From Sepiola atlantica (Eukaryota > Mollusca > Cephalopoda > Sepiida > Sepiolidae): DNA of 64,000 nt. A model generated the notes under the pieces. That model saw nothing but the letters and a program-made list of their open reading frames with translations. It did no database searches and was not told where the DNA came from. Numbering within the stretch: the stretch's first letter is position 1; every line of letters starts with the position of its first letter. Position numbers and translations under genes: made by a program. This document shows positions 10,792 through 19,814 of this stretch, piece by piece. Location of the stretch: positions 21,850,186-21,914,185 of the forward strand of contig OY744525.1 of assembly GCA_963556195.1 (NCBI GenBank). The letters run 5' to 3'.

Positions 10792-11520
10792 CGACTTGGA
10801 ACACGCGTTGCAATGGGTAAAAAAGTGTCTTGTTACTTTTAACGCCTCTAAAACAAAGCTTTTCTCTTTTTATCTCACTTCTCCCACGTCGAAATAAACG
10901 TTTCTCTTCTCGAGGAAACCCCTTTTCTTTGATAAGCCTAACCATAACCCTAACCATGACCTCACTTTTCCTTAGTCGAAATGAACGGTTATATCCTCGA
11001 AGAATCTCCCTTCTTTGATAAGCTTCTAGGGACTGATTTTCACCTCAGACCTGAATTTCTACGCTTGCTGGAAAAATGGTTGGATCATTCTACCGCTCCA
11101 GAAATTACCTCAACCCGACACAATCCTCTACCTAAGATGGAGTACTGCTGTCATATCTGGGGAAGTCTCTTTCACACAGAAGAGATGGTACCAGCTGCTC
11201 TCTATTGTATTGTTATGTTCATGGTAGGTGCTCGACTCAGCTCCAAAATCTGGTCCCCCCCCCCCCCCCCCGCAAATCATCTTACCTCAACCACAGCAAA
11301 GAACTTTCCTTTTTCTCTTTTTTTAACAAAAACCAAAAAAACTTCCATGAACAAAGTTTCTTTCCTGTGTGTAACAGGATACCACAAGCCTGCTTCCCAA
11401 CTGACTACAGCAAGGTCGTCTTCAAGTCAAATGTGAACAAGCACTTGAATAATTCAATTCCTCTTAAGTAATCTTCTCCCTATTCCACCTATTGTTTCCG
11501 GTCCTCTTGTAGAGGCGATG
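10792..11520 (+). pseudogene. Jockey/CR1-like LINE reverse transcriptase relic
   Basis: In three plus-strand frames the sequence carries QWVKKCLVTFNASKTKLFS (the W....L.FN..KTK segment after the RT catalytic box), MNGYILEESPFFDKLLG, then PKMEYCCHIWGS, and finally PTDYSKVVFKSNVNKHLN. These are successive landmarks of the RT thumb and C-terminal region of jockey/CR1-type LINEs. Frameshifts separate them and a C16 run (near 11255-11270) interrupts the end. A ~50-bp segment around TTTCTTTGATAAGC is duplicated on both sides of a short telomere-like tract (10934-10957). It begins directly after the TC/TATC microsatellite and is clearly inactive. Confidence 0.7.
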
Positions 11521-11693
11521 ATCGTCCAACTGATGATCTCTTTAACCCTTATCCTCAAGTGGCTCCCGGGCCTTTATAAGTGGTGACCTCCAATAGCTTC
11601 TGACAACTAAGTCCAGCTCCAAGTCTGCTCGTGTGGCTGAGATATAAGCCCAGCGAAACTGCTACTACTGATAGGAGAATGAGAGAAAATGGG

Positions 11694-12270
11694 TTAACTA
11701 AATAATTAAGTAAGTAATTTTAACTAAATAATTAAGTATTTTTAACTAAATAATTAAGTGAGCAATTTTAACTAAATAATTAAGTAAGTAATTTTAACTA
11801 AATAATTAAGTAAGTAATTTTAACTAAATAATTAAGTAAGTATTTTAACTAAATAATTAAGTAAGTATTTTTAACTAAATAATTAAGTAAGCAATTTTAA
11901 CTAAATAATTAAGTAAGTAATTTTAACTAAATAATTAAGTAAGTATTTTAACTAAATAATTAAGTAAGTATTTTAACTAAATAATTAAGTATTTTAACTA
12001 AATAATTAAGTAAGTATTTTAACTAAATAATTAAGTAAGTAATTTTAACTAAATAATTAAGTAAGTATTTTAACTAAATAATTAAGTAAGTATTTTAACT
12101 AAATAATTAAGTATTTTAACTAAATAATTAAGTAAGTATTTTAACTAAATAATTAAGTAAGTATTTTTAACTAAATAATTAAGTAAGTATTTTTAACTAA
12201 ATAATTAAGTAAGTAATTTTAACTAAATAATTAAGTAAGTAATTTTAACTAAATAATTAAGTAAGTAATT
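11694..12270. repeat. Minisatellite, ~26-bp unit
   Basis: About 23 tandem copies of a unit with core TTTTAACTAAATAATTAAG followed by TAAGTA. Copies differ mainly in length (about 19, 25 and 26 bases) through loss of TAAG or TA. The core AACTAAATAATTAAG is nearly invariant. No gene overlaps it. Confidence 0.9.
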
Positions 12271-12639
12271 TCGGCTAGATGGAGCTCATCAGTCTGGGAA
12301 GAAAACTCATTTAAGAGAAGGAAAACTCTGATCTCAAACCTCCACTGCCTTGCAGCTATATATCCACACATAGAAAAAGGCTTCGCAAGTCAACGGTGAC
12401 GAAAAATCTGAAAGACACAATCCTCAAGACAGCCCGAGGCTGTATACAGCAACATTTCGGCGACAACACTGGAAGCATGTGTATCACGCTTGTCTTTCTA
12501 ATGGATCATTACAGCGATGTGGAGACGGGAGGACTTCTGCATGGGTAACAGCTTGCCCTTCATAGTTACTTAGCCAGACTATGTTTCCTGGAAATGTCAT
12601 TCCTGCTAAGTACAACCCCGTAGTCTTCTGAAACTATCA
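12271..12639. other. No gene seen; possible repeat flank
   Basis: Mixed-composition sequence, less AT-rich than its neighbours, between the minisatellite and the SINE cluster. I did not recognise a family or a sustained frame. Confidence 0.35.
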
Positions 12640-13346
12640 TATATATATACGGTCATAAGTTTGATTCCAGCTTGAAGTTGTTGCCTGCCTAGCCACACTG
12701 AAGAGCTGTAATACAGCGAAACAGTCTGCGTGAATCATTACTACATATGCCTCTATTCTATTGTGAGTGAAATCGCAAACTGCCTTTAGCAAAAATGCAA
12801 AGCCTTATAAAAACGAATGGAGCACTCTTCGGTAGTTGACAGTGTTTATGTAAACATTGTAGGTTTGATTTCAGCTTGAAGTTGGTGCCTGCATAGCCAC
12901 ACTGAAGAGCTGTGATACAGCGAAACAGTCAGTCTGTGCATGACTATATATATATATCACCCTTCTTCGGTTGAGCATTGTGGTAAGTGATATCGCCAAC
13001 TACCATTTGCGATAATGCAAATCTCTTCGAAAACACAAATGGAGCACTCTCTGGTCGTTGTGAATGTTTATATATGCATTTAGATTTCACTTGTTAACAG
13101 GGCGGGCCTGACAACCGAATGGTTGAAATCACTGACTGTCAACTAGACAGTCATAGGTTCGATCCCAGCTTGAAGCAGTTGTCTGTCTAACCACACTGAA
13201 GAGCTGTGATACGGCGAAACAGTCTGTCTGTGGATGACTATATTTATGAAAGTTTGTTGAAAGGAAGAAAAAATTAAATAGCACAGAAAAAATTAACACA
13301 AAATCATAGATTCGATATACAATGAAACAGTCTGTCTGTGGATGAC

Positions 13347-13350
<4 letters not shown>
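12640..13350 (+). repeat. tRNA-derived SINE cluster
   Basis: At least three body copies carry the block CACACTGAAGAGCTGTGAT then ACAGCGAAACAGTCTG (near 12700, 12895 and 13190), plus a fourth partial tail near 13320. The most complete head, at about 13105-13170, has a pol III B-box (GGTTCGATCCC) and an A-box-like TGGTTGAAAT, the usual layout of a tRNA-derived SINE. The related head at 26590-26660 supports one family. Confidence 0.7.

Positions 13351-13412
<62 letters not shown>
13347..13412. repeat. (TA)n microsatellite
   Basis: TA dinucleotide array between the SINE cluster and a foldback. The open frames on both strands are repeat artefacts. Confidence 0.9.
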
Positions 13413-13417
<5 letters not shown>

Positions 13418-13754
13418 AGGTTCATATTATATTCCAATAACCATGTTTTTATTTTATTATTTTTATTTTTTCACATTTCCAAAAAGCATAACATTTCTGT
13501 GAGATATATATTTTACGGTCCGTTTCATTTGTCTTGTGCCAAACAACATTTTTATGTTAATATCGTTTCTGCAACATTACAAAATCATCAGAAAAATTCA
13601 CAAAGAGTAAAAAGTTCTTGGATTAAAGCACAAGCCAAATGAAAAGGACCGTAAAAAATATATCTCACAGAAATGTTATGTTTTTTTGGAAATGTGAAAA
13701 AATAAAAATAAAATAAAAACATGGTTATTGGAACATAATATGAACCTGACTTAT
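13410..13754. repeat. Foldback with ~135-bp arms
   Basis: The left arm 13410-13545 (AAGTCAGGTTCATATTATA, TTTCTGTGAGATATATA) is mirrored in 13622-13754 (TATATCTCACAGAAATG, ATATGAACCTGACTTATA). The loop is about 75 bases. The arms match at more than 90% by eye and would form a long hairpin in RNA. Confidence 0.8.
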
Positions 13755-13857
13755 ATTTGCTCTGTTGTCACTAATTGACAATCATCGAGCTGAATCTTTT
13801 AATGAGACTGCAAAATAAAAGGACACTGATAGTATATGCTGATACATATATTGTCAT

Positions 13858-13862
<5 letters not shown>

Positions 13863-13908
<46 letters not shown>

Positions 13909-14101
13909 TTCATGGTAAACAACTGATGATCCCTTAAAATAGTGTTATAAACAAACTAATATAATAATTGTAAAAAATAAATTGACTTACATGAGTGATT
14001 TTCCACTGAAAGACTTGGGACTATAAGTTTTTTTATTTATTTTTTTTTTATTTATTTATTTTTTTTTTTTTTAATATAGTTTTAATGGTTGAGAAACTTC
14101 C

Positions 14102-14132
<31 letters not shown>
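13863..14132. repeat. Dispersed repeat interrupted by the mariner
   Basis: From TTTTTCATGGTAAAC through CACTGAAAGACTTGGGACT to GAAACTTCCGAGACTATATA the sequence is nearly identical to 51815-52014. The copy at 51.8 kb continues into (TA)n with no transposon, whereas here the mariner element sits in the TA run. Confidence 0.75.
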
Positions 14133-14134
<2 letters not shown>

Positions 14135-14137
<3 letters not shown>

Positions 14138-15401
14138 GGTGCGTCAGGTATATGAGAACATCGCGTAATGTCGTTATTGTTACGTTATATTAATTATTTT
14201 TATTCTTTTTTTGCAGATAATGAAAAATGGCAGATAATAATGTAACGGAACAAATGAAAAGACAGGCTGTAATTGTCGCAATAAAGGCAGATCATAGCGA
14301 TTTACAAATCGCACAATTTCTTAAAGTCGCCCGTTCTTTTGTTTATAAAGTTCGTAGGAAGTTAGAAGAAAATGATGGTGATTGTAAGCAGGTTGCTAAA
14401 CGTAAAAAGCACGACCAACGGTCAGACACGATTAGAACACCTGAATTTATTCATCAAGTTCAGAATATTATTGATGAGAGCCCCCAAAAGTCAATGAGGT
14501 CCATCGCAAAAGACCTGAATGTTTCAGAAGCCACAATTCGAAGGACTGTTCATGAAAATCTTCGTTACAACTCTTATGTGATGAGGAGAGGCCAGTTTAT
14601 GTCCGAGACCACCAAAGAGAATCGTTTGATAAGGTCCAAGAGGCTGTTAAACAAACTGAAACATCCTGTTGAGCAAGGCATGCTTTGGTTTTTCTCAGAT
14701 GAGAAAAACTTTGATCAAGATCAAAAGGTAAACAGAAGGAATGACAGATGGCTGTGTAATGACCCTTCCGAAGTTTCAACAGTCATGCATACAACATTTC
14801 CTGCAACTGTTATGGTTTTGGAGGTTGTTAGCAACGAAGGACATGTGATGCCACCACACTTCTTTCGGCAATGACTAAGAGTCACTTCTGCTGCTTACAT
14901 TTAAGTCTTGGATACTGTTGTTAAGCCCTGGATCGATAGAGTAACAAATGGAAGGCCCTACATCTTTCAACAAGACTCTGCACCAGCACATAAGGCTCAA
15001 AACACTCAGGAATGGTTGGCGGATCATTTTTATGATAACATCACTCCAAACTTGTGGCCTCCAAACTCTCCAGACCTGAATCCATTGGATTATTATGTGT
15101 GGGGCGTCGTGGAGAGAGATGTTAATAAACACCCCCACAACACTAAAGATTCTCTAAAAGCATCCATTGTCAGAGTGATGGACAACATAGATGAGGACCA
15201 TCTCAATCGCGCTTGCAGTCGGTTTAGGTCTCGAATCGAAGCTGTCATTGAAGTAGAGGGGAATTTCATTGAATGAAATTATTAAACAATACCTTAGCTT
15301 ACATGTTTATATAATTGTTTTTGATTAAGAATATTTTTGTTTGATTTTTTTTATCATTTAATAAAATGGAAAATATGTTCTCATATACCTGACGCACCCT
15401 G
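14135..15401 (+). mobile_element. mariner-type DNA transposon with complete TIRs
   Basis: The element is 1267 bp. The left end CAGGGTGCGTCAGGTATATG and the right end (reverse complement reads the same) form terminal inverted repeats of at least 28 bp, flanked by the TA target duplication at 14133-14134 and 15402-15403. It lies inside a (TA)n tract of a dispersed repeat. It contains one transposase frame (14227-15276) with two nonsense codons. The 0.38-kb MITEs of this window share the terminal CAGGGTG and the TA target but not the rest of the end. Confidence 0.92.
14227..15276 (+). pseudogene. mariner-type transposase (DD37D spacing), two in-frame stops
   Basis: This frame encodes 349 residues, the usual size of a mariner transposase, which cuts and pastes its own element by binding the TIRs. 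The N-terminus (residues 1-115) looks like paired helix-turn-helix domains, for example LQIAQFLKVARSFVYKVRRK and MRSIAKDLNVSEATIRR. Catalytic acidic residues are visible as FSDEKNF (D158), FQQDSAPAHKA (D250) and SPDLNPLDYYVWG (D288). Thirty-seven residues separate the last two, which matches maT-type DD37D rather than classical DD34D mariners. The frame is broken only by TGA at 14872-14874 and TAA at 14902-14904, with no frameshift between the halves. The start ATG at 14227 follows a short AT-rich leader. It is probably a recent, inactive copy. Confidence 0.9.
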
Positions 15402-15409
15402 TATATATA

Positions 15410-15853
15410 TATATTTCGATTTTGTCTTTTCTTTTTTATAAAATAAATGTTGCATCTATAACAAGCTTTGATGGTATTTAATTTACCACACTTCTTTTTT
15501 ACTAAATTTCAAACGGATGATTATAAAAAAAAAAGTATGAACCTTTAAAACTATAACCTTCCACGTGCTTGCGTGATTTCATACGAGAGAGAAAAAAAAA
15601 ACAACATCACATTCGCCGGCTCACACCAACAGAAGCTGGCTTTCCAATTACATCGGAATTTCAACCACACTGATGAGGCTAATTTTATTAGCGAAATATC
15701 TGTATAACTATAAACTACATACATAATGTTAGTTTATAAAAAAAAATGAAAAAAAAATCGTTTTAGATTTTGTCTTTTCTTTTTTATAAAATAAATATTG
15801 CATCTATAACAAGCTTTGATGGTATTTAATTTACCACACTTCTTTTTTACTAA

Positions 15854-15860
<7 letters not shown>
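15410..15860. repeat. Direct repeat pair (~95 bp)
   Basis: The segment from TTTTGTCTTTTCTTTTTTAT through CAAGCTTTGATGG to TTTTTTACTAAAT occurs at about 15418-15508 and again at about 15771-15858, separated by about 260 bp. The second copy ends in (TA)n. Confidence 0.8.
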
Positions 15861-15884
<24 letters not shown>

Positions 15885-16079
15885 CTTTATAAGCTCAACA
15901 AAACTTTAGATCAGTTTGCACAGATACTACGAAAAGATCAATCGCTAACTCAAACACTATTTGCTGTGTCTGAGAATTCATCCAGATTTTTGTAGATTTT
16001 TGTCATCATATTGGGTCTTAAAATATTACTATTATTTAGTTTATATTCATCTTCTTTTGTCCAATAATCTCTATAATTA

Positions 16080-16505
16080 ATCTCTCTCTATATAAAACTC
16101 AATTTTAGTGTGTATGTGTGTAATGTTTGTGCGTTCCCTATAGAAAAAAAGGTTAGAGAATCTACATAAAATCTAAAAGTGTATTCTTATGTAAAATTTA
16201 CCAAGAAGGACAATTGAAGTTTTCACAAATCTCTAAGTTCACCCCCTAAGGGGGCTATGAGGGCATAACCCCTTTAAAACTTCAAAGATATCCTATTTTT
16301 ATGAAATTGAAATCATATGTATAAAATTTTATTGGGAAGACGATGAAAGTGGTCCTGAATCTCTAAGTAACATCCTAACCTAACGGAATTATGGAAGCCA
16401 AACCTCCTTAAAAACTTAAAATATATCCTATTTTGATTAAATTTATATTATAAATAAAATTCTCCGTGGAAGAGAATAGAAGTTGTCCCAAATCTCTATG
16501 TAACT
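16080..16505. repeat. Dispersed repeat with internal ~120-bp subunits
   Basis: Words such as CTTCAAAGATATCCTATTTT, TATGTATAAAATTTTATTGG and AATCTCTAAGT recur at roughly 120-base spacing. The whole stretch is the reverse complement of about 35885-36325. The outer end TCTATATAAAACTCAATTTT resembles Helitron 5' ends, but this is unproven. Confidence 0.6.
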
Positions 16506-16810
16506 CTCCATGTGCTGAATATCTATGGTCGACAGTGGTAACGCTCTGCTGGTTAGCAAGTTCTCTGCACTTACTCCATCCACTCCTAACTTTTGAAATC
16601 ACACTAGCACCTGCTTTACCCTGTGCTCCATTTTGTGCTCTGAAGGTATCACCAAGCCAACAAAACTTGTGGACAACCTCAATAGCTTCGCCATCCAGAT
16701 ATACTTTATTCACATCAGACTGCTCACCCATCTCCATTGTCTTACACTACTTAAACACAAACTGGTTATCCTTTCTCAACCTACCAGTTATTCCACTGCA
16801 CTTTTAGTGT
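16490..16810 (-). pseudogene. LINE fragment (same family as 5535-6540)
   Basis: The minus strand reads VYLDGEAIEVVHKFCWLGDT followed by ASVISKVRSGWSKCRELA. These are the post-RT landmarks seen in the other copies of this LINE. Both ends are cut, and the proximal end fuses to the repeat at 16080-16505 at a junction that also occurs near 22890. Confidence 0.7.
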
Positions 16811-17534
16811 ACCTAATGTATACAAGTACTACACAAAATTTAAATGCACGCAAAAACTATATGTTTGACTCCTGTCAACCATTAATTTTCATCAACAAAA
16901 TGGATGACCAAAAGTTACATTTTAGTCATGTAAGACGAGTGCCTACTTTGTATCTCCATTGTGCTCCGTTGTTACGCTTCCATCTTCCCATGACCCTCGA
17001 ATTGAGGTCGATTTAGCTGGAGAGAGATGAGAGAATTTTTTCCAATTTTAAATATCTTGCAGATATACTAGCTAGTTAGATGATGACAGAGATGCTGTGT
17101 CAGATGAACATAAAAAGTAAGATTAGGGAACAATTGTATACTGTTTGCATAGAATCTGTTCTTTTGGATGCATCCGAGATATAGACTATGGATTCCAATT
17201 CGATAGCCTGTGTGAAACGATTTGAGTGATCTACGATTGCAAGAACAAATTCGTCAATGGAAGAGTTGGGGGGTTATCAATGTGGAAGAAGTTATCCGAG
17301 CTAGAAGATAGAATTGGAAAGGATTTCTTCAGAAGATTCTAGGAAATTAGTTTTAATAGAGATTGATGGTCCACAAAAATTGAGTAGATCCGAAAGGAAT
17401 TGGAAATAGCTGGTGGCTGAAGATATGGGACAATTGGAGTTGACGAATCAAGATGCAATTTGATAGAAAATTGTGGAGACAATAGATGAAGAAGTCTAAT
17501 CCAGTCAAGGGAAAAATAACTTTAAAATGAGGAG
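16811..17534. other. Unrecognised, formerly coding-like sequence
   Basis: Base composition between 17040 and 17530 is more mixed than the surroundings, and the plus strand yields pieces such as EQIRQWKSWGVINVEEVIRA separated by stops. It looks like a decayed transposon ORF, but I could not name a family. It ends in a (GAA)n run at 17535. Confidence 0.35.
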
Positions 17535-17577
17535 GAGAAGAAGAAGAAGAAGAAGAAGAAGAAGAAGAAGAAGAAAG
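17535..17577. repeat. (GAA)n microsatellite
   Basis: About thirteen GAA/AAG units. A similar short run is at 44258-44277. Confidence 0.9.
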
Positions 17578-17899
17578 TAATGCTTTTCTTCTTAAAAAAT
17601 GTGAAAATGCTGCAGAAACGTGTAAAACCGTTTATAAAGTGAGGGTGTTTTAGGTCAAAATATGTTTCATGGATCGTTTGCAAAATTCAAATGTGTAGAC
17701 TTTAGCTTATAAGAAGTGTCTTATTCTGGAAGAAGTAGTACAGCTGATGAGTAAAATGAATTACGGCTCACTGTTTCCAGTAGTGATGGTCATCCCTATT
17801 GGGTGATATGCCATCACTTTGTTATATGTTGTGTCTGCAATGGCCTTCTCTAAAACAAATATAGGAACGCTTAAATGTAAGTCGGGACAGTTGACTAAT

Positions 17900-18330
17900 C
17901 AATGTCCTTGGCTCTGCAGATGATTCGTTTTTGCAACCAATCACTGACAGTATTCCGATAATTAAGCAAATATTGCTAGTCTCAGTCTTTTCTATAAATA
18001 CTATTATGGCATGTGTTCTTCAGAATTATGTGATCTATTCCCCTGCTTCCTTTGTTCCAGCTCGTTTGACTCGTTGGTCTATTGGTCTTCACCAATTCGC
18101 TGTTTTGATTCCTCATTATAATACAGCTTCTCCAGTAGCTTCTTTTCAAGAACTGCAGGCTTGTGGAACTTTCTTCCTGCTGACTGTTTTCCTCCAACCT
18201 ATAGCCTTGGTCTTTTCAAAACTAAGGTCAATAAGCTTCTCCCCTCTTTGCGATAATCATCTTTCGTCGTTTTTAGTTCCTTAATTCAAATGGCTTCATG
18301 TCTTTTTTGGAGCGATTTCCATAAAATAAA
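17900..18330 (+). pseudogene. Jockey/CR1-like LINE C-terminus and 3' UTR
   Basis: The plus strand gives YKYYYGMCSSELCDLFP, then SFFSRTAGLWNFLPADCFPP and YSLGLFKTKVNKLLPSL. These are the C-terminal landmarks (CSSEL, RTA.LWN.LP, FK..VN) of jockey/CR1-type LINEs. The following 3' UTR word ATGGCTTCATGTC..TTTGGAGCGATTTCC recurs in diverged form near 49780 and 50010, marking the family's 3' end. It is frameshifted and 5'-truncated. Confidence 0.7.
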
Positions 18331-18800
18331 CAACAACATTGAAGCTAACAGAAAAATCATGACTAGGGAGTTTGTAGAGATGTTGAAAGTTCCCAAAATT
18401 AGTGTCCATGAACACTTAGTGAATAAATCTTGTATATCTTTCCCATATGGTTTTTGACGTTAATAGCTTTGTTAACAAAAGGTACATCCTTAAAACTGTT
18501 CAGTCAGTTAGTTTTGCAAATATCAGTCTGTGTTCTTGAAAACAAAAAATTAATTTCTGATCGATTTAATTTTTGTTTTGATTACTAGAGAGAGTGGGAG
18601 TAGTTAACCGTCCCATAATTCCAAGTCCTCTTCCTGCCATCAATGACAGCATGAAGAAATCTGGAAGAAATCTAATGAGAATCAATTTTCCGAATTTCAC
18701 CGCTAATACTCTCCTTGTTGATAAGCGATTTTCCTCAATTGAACATTATTTGATTTACTTTCACAATAAAATTTCCATGGCATGTTTTATAATCAGTGTA
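18331..18800. other. No gene seen
   Basis: AT-rich. A frame of 79 residues at 18594-18833 has no recognisable domain and is probably chance. Confidence 0.35.
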
Positions 18801-18875
18801 TTGATAACACTGGTACAGTTGGCAAATTGCTAAGATGCTAAGCTGTGATTCTGAGTTCGATTCCAGCCTGAGGAT
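18800..18875 (+). repeat. tRNA-like SINE head
   Basis: A possible T-arm CTGAGTTCGATTCCAGC (B-box GTTCGATTCC) follows an A-box-like stretch GGCAAATTGCTAAGATG. The flanks do not make a full cloverleaf, so a tRNA-derived repeat is likelier than a tRNA gene. Confidence 0.45.
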
Positions 18876-19084
18876 ACAAAATCTTTTTTTACATTTATTC
18901 ATATTTTTAAATCATGATCAACTTTTTACTTGAACAAAGTGAGAAGGAAAAAATAAATTTTCGATTTTTTACATTTCTTAAAGAGGACGCAAAATCTTTT
19001 TTTTACATTTTTTCATAACCCAAATAACATGTGTTTGCAAGTGAAGAAATCCTATTTCAGTGATGTATATTATTAATGAAAGTA

Positions 19085-19125
19085 AAAAGACTCCCGGGCA
19101 ACGCAGAGTAGGGGCAGTTAGTGTT
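19085..19125 (+). repeat. Decayed Helitron-type 3' end
   Basis: AAAAAGACTCCCGGGCAACG resembles the end at 2015-2058, but the terminal CTAG is lost. Confidence 0.35.
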
Positions 19126-19525
19126 CTATATTCCTATCTTTCAGAAATGCTCTTAATGTTCCGGATTACCCTGTAGTTTTATTTTAACTTCCAGGAGGAT
19201 TATTACATCCCTAGAGATTTTGTGTTTATTTTTTTGTTGTTGTTGTTTTTTTTTTACATTGCTGCTGATTAGATAAACTATCCTGACCTTTATTACAGTT
19301 TGAATATTTTATCATTCTCGTGGGCATCTTTCATCATTATTTTGATGACCTCGCCTCATCTGATCAAGAGCTCCGATGGAACTTGCTGACTTCACGGCCT
19401 TTAGTCGGATGCTTTACAATTAAGCTAGGCTCACCAAGTGTATCTATCATCTGCATTATTTATCAAATAGACCTTTGGGAAGCAAATAAGAGAAATGAGT
19501 TAGATTATCGTCAAATCATAAAAAC
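19126..19525. other. No gene seen
   Basis: Mixed AT-rich sequence. An 84-residue frame at 19320-19574 shows no recognisable motif. Confidence 0.35.
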
Positions 19526-19602
19526 GGCCGTGATGATGAAGCGGATAATGACGCAAACTGACAACTCAGCATGACAGGTTCAAGTCCTGTTGGTCCCTGT
19601 TG
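19526..19602 (+). repeat. tRNA-like sequence, probably SINE head
   Basis: ACAGGTTCAAGTCCTGT (19574-19590) forms a perfect 5-bp T-arm stem around TTCAAGT, and TGATGATGAAGCGG upstream resembles an A-box. The acceptor ends do not pair, so I do not call a functional tRNA. Confidence 0.45.
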
Positions 19603-19814
19603 TAGTAAAAATACTGCCACCCCTTTCTCTATATAATGAACTATTCCGAGGAGCATATCAATGACGATGATGCTAGCCTCATAAAGTAAAATAGAGTAGC
19701 AGTACAGCCGAGACGTTCCCCATTCCCCTTATACACTAAAAGGCAGTTACCCAACTCGTAACTACCTACTGCCTTGTTTACTTATTCTAAGAAACCTTTT
19801 TCATATTTATATGT

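Noticed and set aside
11694..12270. CRISPR-like array
   Set aside because: Units are contiguous 19-26 bp repeats without unique spacers, in a eukaryotic context; it is a minisatellite.
13129..13437. 102-residue Tyr-Ile-rich frame
   Set aside because: It is the (TA)n array plus SINE tail. The same type of frame recurs over nearly every TA array in the window.
19526..19602. Functional tRNA gene
   Set aside because: The T-arm is good, but the acceptor ends do not pair and no complete cloverleaf can be drawn; a SINE head is likelier.
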